Assembly: GCF_030440555.1 (NCBI RefSeq)
Contig: NZ_CP047118.1
Coordinates: forward strand, 1,612,001 to 1,676,000
Reading direction: 5' to 3'
DNA from: Corynebacterium caspium DSM 44850
GTDB lineage: Bacteria; Actinomycetota; Actinomycetes; Mycobacteriales; Mycobacteriaceae
Length of the DNA stretch: 64,000 nt
Shown: one piece after another, positions 8,824 through 17,302 of the stretch
How the letters are laid out: each line of letters begins with the position of its first letter
Position numbering within the stretch: position 1 is the first letter of the stretch
Program-made: the position numbers and the translations under genes
Notes under the pieces: generated by a model
Told to the model about the DNA's origin: nothing
Database searches by the model: none
What the model saw: the letters and a program-made list of their open reading frames with translations, nothing else

Positions 8824-9107
8824 TGCTTATTTTAAAATCGCTACTTGAGGTCTTAATTACCGGCCTTATTCTCGGAGCCGGTATGCCTATGCTTTTCGCC
8901 CTCGGCATTCGTTGGACCACGCCATCAGGCCCTGAGCACGCCAAACCCGGTGAAGATCCCGGACGCGCTCACTTCACCAATAAACCGCTGGGAATACTGT
9001 GCTTCACTATTATCGCGGCAGCTATCATCATCGGTATCTTATGGATCACTAAAGACACCATTTACCACTATTTTGCTTGGGATATTTTCGGCACAGAAGT
9101 GAAATAA
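8823..9107 (+). CDS. small two-helix membrane protein downstream of pit
   Basis: The 94-residue protein has two predicted membrane helices, LLEVLITGLILGAGMPMLFAL at residues 7-27 and LGILCFTIIAAAIIIGILWI at 56-75, with a polar loop between them. It is translationally coupled to pit (TAATG overlap). Small proteins of this kind commonly follow pit in corynebacteria and mycobacteria. It could be an accessory subunit of the permease, but that is inferred only from its position. Confidence 0.85.
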   Translation: MLILKSLLEVLITGLILGAGMPMLFALGIRWTTPSGPEHAKPGEDPGRAHFTNKPLGILCFTIIAAAIIIGILWITKDTIYHYFAWDIFGTEVK

Positions 9108-9109
9108 CC

Positions 9110-10240
9110 TTGTATCTCGAACTTCTTGATATAAATCCTGCACACCCCCTCGAAGCGCTCCCAGCTCTAAGCCAGGCACTTCGCGGGGAACGGGCATTTC
9201 TTCCCGTCCCGCTTGACGATGCAAATCGTCGCGATCAACTGCGCCATAGTCTTGGAGTAGGTCAACCCATATCGGCAGATACCGCGCTGGTCGTCGCCAC
9301 TTCGGGGTCCACCGGAACTCCCAAAGGGGCCTTACTTTCGGCCCAAAATTTAGAAGCTAGCGTCACGGCCACCACTTTGGCTTTAGGCAGTCCAGGCGCC
9401 TGGCTATTGGCCATGCCCGGGCACTATATTGCTGGAATCCAAGTATTAATCCGCAGCATATTGACCGAAACTCCAGTACATGCCATGGATTTGAGCCGTG
9501 GATTTTCAATCTTAGAATTCAGCCAAGCCACTGCCTTGCTTGCTGACAAAGCTGCTGGAATGCCGCTCTACACCTCACTCACCCCAATGCAGCTAATGAA
9601 AGCTCTCGACACGCTCGACGGCATAGAAACCTTGCGCAAATATGGTGCCATTTTAATCGGAGGAGCACCTCTACCAGCGGCGATACGCTCCTCTGCAGAA
9701 CGCTTGGGAATAAAATTGCGCACAACTTATGGTGCTTCCGAAACTGCCGGAGGCTGCATCTACGATGGAATACCCCTTAAGGGAGTCACCATCAACATCA
9801 ACGACACCGACAGCCGCATCAGCATCTCTGGCCCCATGGTTTCCAGCAGCTATCGCACTCCGCTGCCCACGCTTGCCGATGGCTGGTTCCACACCAACGA
9901 CGCCGGCCGCTTCGATGCAGATGGGCGCCTCCAAGTACTTGGCCGCCTCGATTCCGTCATCGATTCTGGTGGCCTCAAACTGCATCCAGAAGTACTCGAA
10001 AATGCCTTAGTTTCGGTGCCCGGTGTTCACGCGGCCTGCGTAATCGGAATTCCAGATCCTCGCCTGGGACAAGCCATAGCCGCTGCCTATGAAGGCCCCA
10101 CCTTGCCCGCAGAAGTCTACCCCCACCTTGCAGAGACCCTTCCGCGCTGGCAGTGGCCACGGGAACTCAAACAGGTGCCACAACTCCCAAGACTAGCCAG
10201 CGGAAAAATTGACCGCTTGGCGGTGCGTCGACTGTTCTGA
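9110..10240 (+). CDS. menE: o-succinylbenzoate-CoA ligase MenE
   Basis: This is an ANL-superfamily adenylate-forming enzyme that activates o-succinylbenzoate for MenB. The P-loop motif TSGSTGTPKGALLS, the TTYGASETAGG motif and the hinge segment LGRLDSVIDSGGLKLHP are all present. At 376 residues it is short, as is normal for actinobacterial MenE. The proposed start is TTG at 9110, two bases after the preceding stop, where homologues begin. An ATG at 9077 inside the upstream gene is the alternative. The gene probably shares a transcript with pit and menA. Confidence 0.93.
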   Translation: MYLELLDINPAHPLEALPALSQALRGERAFLPVPLDDANRRDQLRHSLGVGQPISADTALVVATSGSTGTPKGALLSAQNLEASVTATTLALGSPGAWLLAMPGHYIAGIQVLIRSILTETPVHAMDLSRGFSILEFSQATALLADKAAGMPLYTSLTPMQLMKALDTLDGIETLRKYGAILIGGAPLPAAIRSSAERLGIKLRTTYGASETAGGCIYDGIPLKGVTININDTDSRISISGPMVSSSYRTPLPTLADGWFHTNDAGRFDADGRLQVLGRLDSVIDSGGLKLHPEVLENALVSVPGVHAACVIGIPDPRLGQAIAAAYEGPTLPAEVYPHLAETLPRWQWPRELKQVPQLPRLASGKIDRLAVRRLF

Positions 10241-10343
10241 TCACTGCAAAATATGGGCCGGTGCACGGCTTTTACTGCTACAGGACCTAAGGCTAATTGC
10301 CTTAACTTCCCAGCAATATTTCGGCATTGTGGAACCTGTCAAC

Positions 10344-11258
10344 ATGGCGCCTACAATGTCCGCTATGCCTGCCAACCCAAAGCGTCACGCAACCCCCGCC
10401 GAATGGCTCGAAGGAGCCCGCCCACACACCTGGGCCAATGCCGTTGCCCCGGTGATCGTAGGCACTGGCGCGGCTGCATACACCGACAACATGCTCTGGT
10501 GGAAAGCACTATTGGCACTCATAGTTTCTGGTGCACTAATCATTGGCGTTAATTATGCAAACGACTACTCCGACGGTATTCGGGGCACCGATGAAGATCG
10601 CACCGGACCACTACGTCTTACAGGCTCTGGACTTGCACGCCCCGCAGCTGTCAAGCGAGCTGCTTTTCTCAGCTTCGCGGTCGCCGGCGTCGCTGGGGTG
10701 GTTCTGGCAATCACCTCCGCTTGGTGGTTAGTACTACTTGGAGCTTTTTGTATAGCCGGTGCATGGTTTTATACCGGGGGCAAAAATCCCTATGGATATC
10801 GCGGCCTCGGCGAGGTCGCAGTCTTTATCTTTTTCGGGCTAATTGGAGTGCTCGGAACGGAATTCGTGCAGGCAGGACGCATTTCTTTAATCGGATTCGG
10901 CGGAGCTATTGCAATAGGTGCAATTTCTGCATCCGTGAACCTTACGAATAACTTGCGCGATATTCCCTCCGATAAGGCAGCAGGAAAAATCACCCTTGCA
11001 GTTCGCCTCGGCGATTCTCGCACCCGAAAACTAATGATGGCGCTTAGCCTTACCCCCTTCTTAATTACCATTCTATTTTCTTTCGCCACCCCTCTCTGCT
11101 TATTAGCGCTAAGCGCACTTCCTTTGGTATACAAAGCCATAAAGCCGGTTCGAACTGGCGCAGCTGGACGCGATCTCATCCCGGTGCTGGGCCTGGTGGG
11201 AAGAGGCATGCTCGTCTGGGCCGGACTGACAGCTATCACCTTGGCATTTACTGGTTAG
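10344..11258 (+). CDS. menA: 1,4-dihydroxy-2-naphthoate polyprenyltransferase MenA
   Basis: This UbiA-family integral membrane enzyme attaches the isoprenoid chain to DHNA. The first Asp-rich motif is NYANDYSDGIRGTDEDR and the second is NLRDIPSDKAAGK. At least seven hydrophobic helices follow. The conserved N-terminal segment PAEWLEGARPHTWANAVAPV lies shortly after the start. ATGs at 10344, 10356 and 10365 are all possible, and GGAA sits 9 nt before the first. It is 100 bp downstream of menE. Confidence 0.95.
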   Translation: MAPTMSAMPANPKRHATPAEWLEGARPHTWANAVAPVIVGTGAAAYTDNMLWWKALLALIVSGALIIGVNYANDYSDGIRGTDEDRTGPLRLTGSGLARPAAVKRAAFLSFAVAGVAGVVLAITSAWWLVLLGAFCIAGAWFYTGGKNPYGYRGLGEVAVFIFFGLIGVLGTEFVQAGRISLIGFGGAIAIGAISASVNLTNNLRDIPSDKAAGKITLAVRLGDSRTRKLMMALSLTPFLITILFSFATPLCLLALSALPLVYKAIKPVRTGAAGRDLIPVLGLVGRGMLVWAGLTAITLAFTG

Positions 11259-11403
11259 GGATGGCAGGGCGTGGCGTGGTGGCTCAGTTGGGGCGCACGT
11301 CCCACTCAAGGCCTAGACGGCACCAAAGGTTATCCAAACTGTCGATTATCAGTTTTCGAATCTTAACCTCCGAATCATAATCTTCGGGCCTAGTCGCCCG
11401 TCC

Positions 11404-11745
11404 TTAACGCTCAGCCAGCTCTTCTTCGATCCATTTTTTTCGCATGCGCCGACGCTCACTGACAGCTGCTAGGGCTTCGTTTGCCCGAATTCTCATTTCG
11501 GCAAATATCAACATCGAAAGCGGAAAAGCAACAAGCAGTGCCATAAGAGCAGTTATCGCCAGAGGAACCGGGGCACCTATGAAATAAGCAGCTAATTGAA
11601 TTACTACAGTAAGCACGATAAAAAGTAACAGCCGCATAAGGCCGTACTGCATCAGTGCTCGATTAGCTGAATGCTTTAACTCACGGTCAGACTTATCTTG
11701 CTGAGCTAAATTTTCTTGCTGCGCGAGAGGATGATTCTTGGTCAC
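11404..11745 (-). CDS. DUF4229-type small membrane protein
   Basis: The 113-residue protein carries a hydrophilic N-terminus and two adjacent membrane helices (LMRLLLFIVLTVVIQLAAYFI and a second around LAITALMALLVAFPLSMLIF). A basic C-terminal tail ends KKWIEEELAER. This architecture and the location beside menA fit the DUF4229 family, which is next to menA in several Mycobacteriales. It converges on menA with a 145-bp spacer in which no clear terminator was seen. The function is unknown. Confidence 0.8.
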   Translation of the reverse strand: MTKNHPLAQQENLAQQDKSDRELKHSANRALMQYGLMRLLLFIVLTVVIQLAAYFIGAPVPLAITALMALLVAFPLSMLIFAEMRIRANEALAAVSERRRMRKKWIEEELAER

Positions 11746-11834
11746 GAGGCTCAGGCTACTCCCAATCTTGAAACATACGTATTCTAAGTAAATGGACGTA
11801 CTTCAGTTGTGGTAAATCCGGTAGAAAGGCAAAT

Positions 11835-12242
11835 ATGGGTCGCATTATTCTTTTAATCCTCCTCCTTATGGTGGTTTACCTAGTTTGGAAAGCTTTCGGT
11901 CCTTCTCAGTGGCGAAATGGGTCGAATCCTTTTCGTCCCGGTAGATCTAACGGAATTGGGGGAGCAGGATTTTTGCCAATGGAATCAGGTGCAAAACCAG
12001 AGATTAAGGGCCCTGATGATGACGAAGAGTTTCTTTGGAATATTGAAAAGAACCATTTCAAGGCTCGTCGGGAACAAGAACGTGCCGCTCGGGCAGAAGA
12101 GGAAAGAATACGCAGAGCTCAAGAACGCTATAACGGAACTCCCGGCACTAAGCCTGGTGATTCGGTTCACGAAAGCGAGCAAGGAAACTCCCCCGATAAT
12201 AGTTCTTCAGAGGATGACCCTAGCTCCGGTACAACTAACTAA
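11835..12242 (+). CDS. membrane-anchored hypothetical protein with charged coiled coil
   Basis: The 135-residue protein starts with a single membrane helix (IILLILLLMVVYLVWKAFG), then a Gly/Pro-rich segment. A highly charged stretch follows (FKARREQERAARAEEERIRR, about residues 74-94) that is a likely coiled coil, and the tail is Ser/Asp-rich. AAAGG lies 8 nt before the ATG. I do not recognise a named family. Small proteins like this are found near ccsB and menA in corynebacteria. It is the last gene before the rhamnose island. Confidence 0.75.
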   Translation: MGRIILLILLLMVVYLVWKAFGPSQWRNGSNPFRPGRSNGIGGAGFLPMESGAKPEIKGPDDDEEFLWNIEKNHFKARREQERAARAEEERIRRAQERYNGTPGTKPGDSVHESEQGNSPDNSSSEDDPSSGTTN

Positions 12243-12284
12243 ATAAGCGCCTAACTGCACCGGTTGTTGGGTTGACCACAAGGA

Positions 12285-12307
12285 AGCTAGCTAGGTCCTA
12301 GCTAGCT
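12285..12307. repeat. 23-bp palindrome at the end of rmlA
   Basis: AGCTAGCTAGG and its exact reverse complement are separated by a single T. The palindrome contains the rmlA stop codon (12302-12304) and lies in the convergent spacer after the 135-residue membrane protein gene. It could act as a bidirectional terminator stem (no T-run is present) or mark an old junction at the left edge of the rml island. Confidence 0.85.
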
Positions 12308-13183
12308 ATCCAACTTGCTGTCCCTTGCCAAAGTTTCCAAAAGATACTCTCCATACCCTGAAGCGCGTAAAAGTTCTGCACGTTCTTTTACTTGGACGCT
12401 GTTAAGAAAACCCATTCTCCAGGCGACCTCTTCAGGGCATCCGATCTTCAAACCTTGTCTTTGTTCTATAGTTCGAACGAAATCTCCTGCAGCCATCAAC
12501 AAATCTGTAGTTCCAGTATCAAGCCAAGCAGTGCCTCGCGGTAAAACCTCTACATGAAGTTGACCTCGACGTAAATATTCGTTGTTAATATCGGTAATCT
12601 CTAATTCCCCCCTTTTGCTAGGTTTAAGCATCCTAGCTATTTCAATAACTGAATTGTCATAAAAATACAGTCCCGGCACTGCATAATTAGAAGTCGGGTT
12701 TTCAGGTTTTTCAGCTAAAGATAAAGCCCGCCCATCTTTATCAAAATCAACCACCCCGTATGCCTGCGGATTTGCCACCCAGTAAGCGAAGATAGCACCT
12801 CCATCTGGTTTTGTAAAGCGTCTTAATTGCTTGCCTAGTCCGGCACCATAAAAGATATTATCGCCTAAAACCAAAGCTACAGAATCTTCACCAATATGAT
12901 CTTCGCCTATAAGAAAAGCTTCTGCCAGTCCTCTAGGAGCATCTTGAACAGCATATTTAAGCTTGATTCCAAATTGAGAACCGTCTCCTAAAAGCCGCTC
13001 AAACTGTGGCTGATCGTGAGGAGTAGTGATAATTAAAATATCATTAACGCCAGCAAGCATTAGCGTCGTAAGCGGATAATAAATCATTGGCTTGTCATAA
13101 ACTGGTACTAACTGCTTACTAATTGCCAAAGTTATTGGATAAAGCCTTGACCCAGTTCCGCCTGCTAAAATAATGCCTTTCAT
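12302..13183 (-). CDS. rmlA: glucose-1-phosphate thymidylyltransferase RmlA
   Basis: This enzyme forms dTDP-glucose, the first step to dTDP-L-rhamnose, the sugar of the arabinogalactan linker. The nucleotide-binding signature [12 protein letters not shown] is at residues 4-15. VLGDNIFYG and [19 protein letters not shown] are conserved RmlA segments, and the 293-residue length is typical. The start overlaps the rmlC stop by one base. The coding sequence looks richer in A+T than the flanking men and ccs genes, judged by eye. Confidence 0.96.
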   Translation of the reverse strand: MKGIILAGGTGSRLYPITLAISKQLVPVYDKPMIYYPLTTLMLAGVNDILIITTPHDQPQFERLLGDGSQFGIKLKYAVQDAPRGLAEAFLIGEDHIGEDSVALVLGDNIFYGAGLGKQLRRFTKPDGGAIFAYWVANPQAYGVVDFDKDGRALSLAEKPENPTSNYAVPGLYFYDNSVIEIARMLKPSKRGELEITDINNEYLRRGQLHVEVLPRGTAWLDTGTTDLLMAAGDFVRTIEQRQGLKIGCPEEVAWRMGFLNSVQVKERAELLRASGYGEYLLETLARDSKLDS

Positions 13184-13800
13184 TATTGAACCTCACTATT
13201 AGCAACGGCCCAAGAATCTCTTAAAGCATTATGATAAGCACGGCTTTCTTCAAAGCTTGGGAGCACAGATTTTAAAGCCAACAAATTAGGGGAGTTTCGA
13301 TCTTTATCTGACAAAACATACTCTAATTCAGGCCATTCTATAGCTATATCTGGATCAAAAGGATTGATCGCATGCTCTACTTCAGGATCGTATTCATTGC
13401 TGGTTAAATAAACTACCGTGGCATCCTTTAGTGCTAGGAATCCATGCGCAAAACCGCTAGGTAAAAATAAGCCTTTTCTATTTTCCTCCCCCATTTCCAC
13501 AGCGTGCCATTTTCCAAAAGTAGGTGACCCCACACGTATATCTACCGCTACATCAAGAATTAAACCAGCCACACAAGTTACAAATTTTGCCTGTCCTGGA
13601 GGCAGTTCACTGAAATGCAAACCGCGCAAAGTTCCTTGAACCGAAGTTGAAATATTTGCTTGCTGCAAGTCGAAAGGGTAGCCCGTGAGCTGCTCAAACT
13701 CACTTGCTTTGAACCATTCCAAGAACCCACCCCGAGGATCCTCGAAAATCCTGGGCTCAAAACTTAATAAACTATCCATATTTTCGACGATTTTTAACAT
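13183..13800 (-). CDS. rmlC: dTDP-4-dehydrorhamnose 3,5-epimerase RmlC
   Basis: This cupin-fold epimerase acts after RmlB. The catalytic His is H62 in RGLHF, within [17 protein letters not shown], and the later segment [25 protein letters not shown] region is typical of the family. From the ATG at 13800 the protein has 205 residues, matching stand-alone RmlC, whereas some corynebacteria have an RmlC-RmlD fusion. No rmlD is seen in this window. The open frame extends to 13872, but the extra residues are hydrophobic and unlike the family. A start at 13779 is also possible. Confidence 0.93.
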   Translation of the reverse strand: MLKIVENMDSLLSFEPRIFEDPRGGFLEWFKASEFEQLTGYPFDLQQANISTSVQGTLRGLHFSELPPGQAKFVTCVAGLILDVAVDIRVGSPTFGKWHAVEMGEENRKGLFLPSGFAHGFLALKDATVVYLTSNEYDPEVEHAINPFDPDIAIEWPELEYVLSDKDRNSPNLLALKSVLPSFEESRAYHNALRDSWAVANSEVQ

Positions 13801-13964
13801 GTTCACGAGTGTAGCGGTAGGGCCGGACAAGTGCTTAAAACCCTGCACTACCAGCAATATTACAAATTTCACATCTTAGCCTTGCCCAATTGCCCTAAGT
13901 GTGCTTTAATCTATTTTTCAAACACATATTCGATACGATGTTGTGAAGATTAACGGGGGATTTC

Positions 13965-15416
13965 ATGGATAATTTAAGCTCGCTTAGTGACGCTTTGACA
14001 GCAATCAATGCTGGTCTCAAAGCATTTACAGACGTTTTCAATTCTCCCACTGCCGAGGCGTTTAACCAGCACATAGACGAAATAATCCAATTAGAAGAAA
14101 CGCTAAATGCTAAAGATCATTTGGATATAGCTATCGCTTATGCAGCTGATCTTGCGGATGCCGGGCGTTTAGTTGGGTCTTCTCGTACTTCAGATTTCTT
14201 GGCTAAAAAGCTCAAGATTTCAAAATCTGAAGCATTGCAACGCCTCAATCTTTCTAAACAACTTTATTCTCCTCCGGATGTTGCGAAGGAGATTAAGGCT
14301 AAAGAAGAACGTATCAAGCAGGAAAATCGGGAAAAGTATCGACGAAAACGCATAAGCAAAGAAAAGCTTTCCATTATTGCGAAAGAACTATCTAACCTTA
14401 ATCAGAATGCTGAAACCTCTCCTGACGAGCTATTTTCACAAGCTGTCGACCTTGCTAGCAACACTTCACCTGAAGAACTCCGTGCTGCCACTCGCGAGTT
14501 TGTCAATACCCAAAACCGTAAATTTAAAGATCCTCTTGCAGCTTTGCGCAAGCGTAAATTATGGATTTCATCAGACCCCGATGCTGATGGCGGTTTTCGT
14601 TTTGGTGGATATCTGCCTGCTGGACCTGCCGCTTTACTGAAGAATCTCATTGCCCCAGCTGTTCGTCCACAAATTGATTCGTCTATAAATAGCGACTCAG
14701 AAGACGGCAGAACTTTAGATCAACGCCGGGCTGACGCCTTGATTGCGCTGCTCAATAATGCTGGAAATTTGAAGACCCATCGTCAGCATGGGACTGCTTC
14801 TTTAGTGATCTCTGTTAGTCCCAAGGATCTAATGGAAGGACCGGCCGATGCACTTGGAAAAACTTATCCTTCTAATACCGGTGTGAAACTATCCGCTATA
14901 GATATTTTAGGGCTGGGATTATCGAAATTTGATTTTGGAGTACTGCACGATTCCAACGGACAACCCCTTGCTTTGGGCCGATCAAAACGAAGTGCGTCTT
15001 TAGCTCAGCGTATAGCGCTTTTTGCATCGCAATTGGTTTGTGCTGCCCCACACTGCACCAAACCTGCCTGTGAAACGGACGCCCACCATCTAGTTAGTTG
15101 GATAAGAAAAGGTCGAACCGATATCGAAAACCTCGTCCTTTTGTGCAGACGGCATCATAGTGATAATCGTGACCAAAGAGATGGGAAAAACAACATGGGA
15201 TACTTTGATAGGTGCCCAAAAACCAAACGAGTAGGCCTTAAAAAACCTGCATATAAAGATGGGACCTTGCCTGCGCTTGAGTTTAATGATTCAACAATAG
15301 CTAAAGTATCTGCAGGTCATCGTATTAGGGCGCAGAAGTGGGGTTGGCAATGCGACACCGATCCTAGCGAAGGAGAAGACTATTCGCCTTTGATGTCACT
15401 CAATTTGGAGAACTAA
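13965..15416 (+). CDS. DUF222/HNH endonuclease (13E12-repeat family)
   Basis: The 483-residue protein has an N-terminal DUF222-type helical region and a C-terminal HNH nuclease domain. In that domain a CAAPHC pair at 359-364, then AHH near 375, N near 386 and CRRHH at 394-398 form the zinc-stabilised catalytic motif. GGGGG precedes the ATG by about 7 nt. Such genes are multi-copy and mobile-like in actinomycetes, but their biological role is not settled. It is transcribed against the rml genes and overlaps the end of rmlB by 17 bp. Codon usage appears A+T-rich, suggesting acquisition. Confidence 0.9.
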   Translation: MDNLSSLSDALTAINAGLKAFTDVFNSPTAEAFNQHIDEIIQLEETLNAKDHLDIAIAYAADLADAGRLVGSSRTSDFLAKKLKISKSEALQRLNLSKQLYSPPDVAKEIKAKEERIKQENREKYRRKRISKEKLSIIAKELSNLNQNAETSPDELFSQAVDLASNTSPEELRAATREFVNTQNRKFKDPLAALRKRKLWISSDPDADGGFRFGGYLPAGPAALLKNLIAPAVRPQIDSSINSDSEDGRTLDQRRADALIALLNNAGNLKTHRQHGTASLVISVSPKDLMEGPADALGKTYPSNTGVKLSAIDILGLGLSKFDFGVLHDSNGQPLALGRSKRSASLAQRIALFASQLVCAAPHCTKPACETDAHHLVSWIRKGRTDIENLVLLCRRHHSDNRDQRDGKNNMGYFDRCPKTKRVGLKKPAYKDGTLPALEFNDSTIAKVSAGHRIRAQKWGWQCDTDPSEGEDYSPLMSLNLEN

Positions 15417-16395
15417 TTTCGGTCTTTTTGTAAAAGGATTCGCTTTCTTTGTAACTTGTTGACCACCAATCCGAATTCTCGCGATACCACTCAATGGTCT
15501 GTTTTAGCCCTGCACTAAAACTATGTTGAGGTTTCCATCCCAAAGCTTTTGTAGAGCTGGGATCAATCGCATAGCGGAGGTCATGGCCTGGCCGATCCTT
15601 TACAAATAAGAAGTCGTCCGCTTCTCTGCCAAAAAACTGATTAAGTTCAGCAATCACTTGCAGATTATTTCGTTCTCCATCTGCACCTATGAGATAAGTC
15701 TTACCGATAGCACCAGCTTCGATTATCTTCCAAACCGCATCGTTGTGATCGTCAACATGAATCCAGTCACGAACATTTAATCCAGTACCGTAGACCTTAG
15801 GAGGAACCCCATGCAACAGTCCTATTATTTGCCTCGGAATAAATTTTTCCGGATGCTGAAACGGACCATAGTTGTTGGAACAATTAGAAATCGTGGCCCT
15901 TAGCCCAAAGCTTCTAACATATGCCCGAACCATGTGGTCACTGGCCGCTTTTGACGCCGAATAAGGAGAAGAAGGCGCATACGCAGTTTCCGGGGTAAAA
16001 CGCTGTCCCCCAGTAAGTGGAAGATCACCAAAGACTTCGTCTGTGGATATGTGATGAAATCTTGCGCCATACTTGACCGCGGCATCGATCAGCACAACCG
16101 TGCCTTCAATATTAGTGTGCACAAAGCACATAGGATCTTCAAGTGATCGATCATTATGGGATTCCGCAGCAAAATGAACAATGAGATCCGTCTCAGCTAC
16201 AAGCTCGTCCACCAGATATTTATCGGTGATAGATCCTTTTACTACACGGACGGGGAGATCATGCAGCGAAGCCGGATTAGCTGCATAGGTAAACGAATCT
16301 AGAACGGTTATATCCGCGTTACTCTTTGTTTCCAAAGTACGTCGCACAAAATTCGACCCAATAAACCCGGCCCCGCCGGTAACCAGAATTCGCAC
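15400..16395 (-). CDS. rmlB: dTDP-glucose 4,6-dehydratase RmlB
   Basis: This extended short-chain dehydrogenase converts dTDP-glucose to the 4-keto-6-deoxy sugar. The NAD-binding motif TGGAGFIGSNF is at residues 6-16. The active-site TDE is at 118-120 and the catalytic YxxxK is Y145-K149 (YSASK). The protein has 331 residues and looks intact. It is separated from rmlC by the oppositely oriented HNH gene, whose end overlaps its own by 17 bp. It starts 10 bp after the end of ccsB. Confidence 0.96.
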   Translation of the reverse strand: MRILVTGGAGFIGSNFVRRTLETKSNADITVLDSFTYAANPASLHDLPVRVVKGSITDKYLVDELVAETDLIVHFAAESHNDRSLEDPMCFVHTNIEGTVVLIDAAVKYGARFHHISTDEVFGDLPLTGGQRFTPETAYAPSSPYSASKAASDHMVRAYVRSFGLRATISNCSNNYGPFQHPEKFIPRQIIGLLHGVPPKVYGTGLNVRDWIHVDDHNDAVWKIIEAGAIGKTYLIGADGERNNLQVIAELNQFFGREADDFLFVKDRPGHDLRYAIDPSSTKALGWKPQHSFSAGLKQTIEWYRENSDWWSTSYKESESFYKKTEISSPN

Positions 16396-16405
16396 GTTTC
16401 TCCGA

Positions 16406-17302
16406 TTAGTTCAGTCCAGCATAGGAGTGCAAGCCGGATACGACCATATTGATGAAAAAGAGGTTGAAAAGCATGGTGGCCATTGCTAAGACATTGATAA
16501 ACGGTGCTTTAACACGCCAACTAGGGGTTGCGCGCGCATGTAGATACGCTGCGTATAGCACCCAGGATATGAAACTAACGGTTTCTTTGGGATCCCAACC
16601 CCAGGCACGCCCCCAAGCAGCTTCAGCCCAAATTGCCCCGACAATAATGCCTAAGCCAAGCACCGGCAAAGTTAAAACACCCAGGCGATACGCGATCTGG
16701 TCTAGTTTGTCAGCCTCTGGAAGTGGGCGGGCTAATACTGCAAAAAGCCCTGATTCTTTCCCCTTAGGCTGGTACAACCGGAGCAGATATAGCAAAGAAA
16801 ATACTCCGGAAACTATGCCAATAGAGGCGCCGGTAGCAACGGTGGAAACATGCACAGGCAACCAATACGACCGCAAGGCAGGTACTACAGGGGCTGACTC
16901 CGCGTATAATTTGGTACCGGCAAAGAACATAAGTACCAAAATTGGAACTAACACCCAAGGCCACATAATCCGCTTTTGGCGACGGTCTAAAACAATTCCG
17001 GCAACAATCATCGTTACTGCACTAATACCCACCCCGTATTCGTACAGATTACCTAGCGGAAATCTCCCGGCAGAAAGTCCTCTGGTTATAAAAGTTGCCA
17101 CCAGTAAGATAATCCCTAGCCACGCTAGTGATTGGGTTGCACCAGTTAACTTAGTAGGATCCTGGGCTGCCTGGGGAGCATCGCGAATAATCGCTTGCTG
17201 TTTTCCGTATGCAACTAAAGAAATTGCTAATGCCACCAGCAAAACGAGAAATGCCCCACGGAAAGACATATCTGAAATGGTGGCCCAATTCTGGTTGACC
17301 AT
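16406..17302 (-). CDS. ccsB: cytochrome c biogenesis protein CcsB/CcsA (haem handling, system II)
   Basis: This polytopic membrane protein of the HHP family delivers haem to apocytochrome c together with ResB. The tryptophan-rich WWD-type motif AWGRAWGWDPKETVSFISW is near residue 230, followed by a conserved His-containing helix (YAAYLHAR) and a last loop with SGLHSYAG. About eight helices are predicted. The start codon overlaps the resB stop by one base. The order His-phosphatase, TlpA, CcdA, ResB, CcsB equals Rv0525-Rv0529. Confidence 0.95.
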   Translation of the reverse strand: MVNQNWATISDMSFRGAFLVLLVALAISLVAYGKQQAIIRDAPQAAQDPTKLTGATQSLAWLGIILLVATFITRGLSAGRFPLGNLYEYGVGISAVTMIVAGIVLDRRQKRIMWPWVLVPILVLMFFAGTKLYAESAPVVPALRSYWLPVHVSTVATGASIGIVSGVFSLLYLLRLYQPKGKESGLFAVLARPLPEADKLDQIAYRLGVLTLPVLGLGIIVGAIWAEAAWGRAWGWDPKETVSFISWVLYAAYLHARATPSWRVKAPFINVLAMATMLFNLFFINMVVSGLHSYAGLN

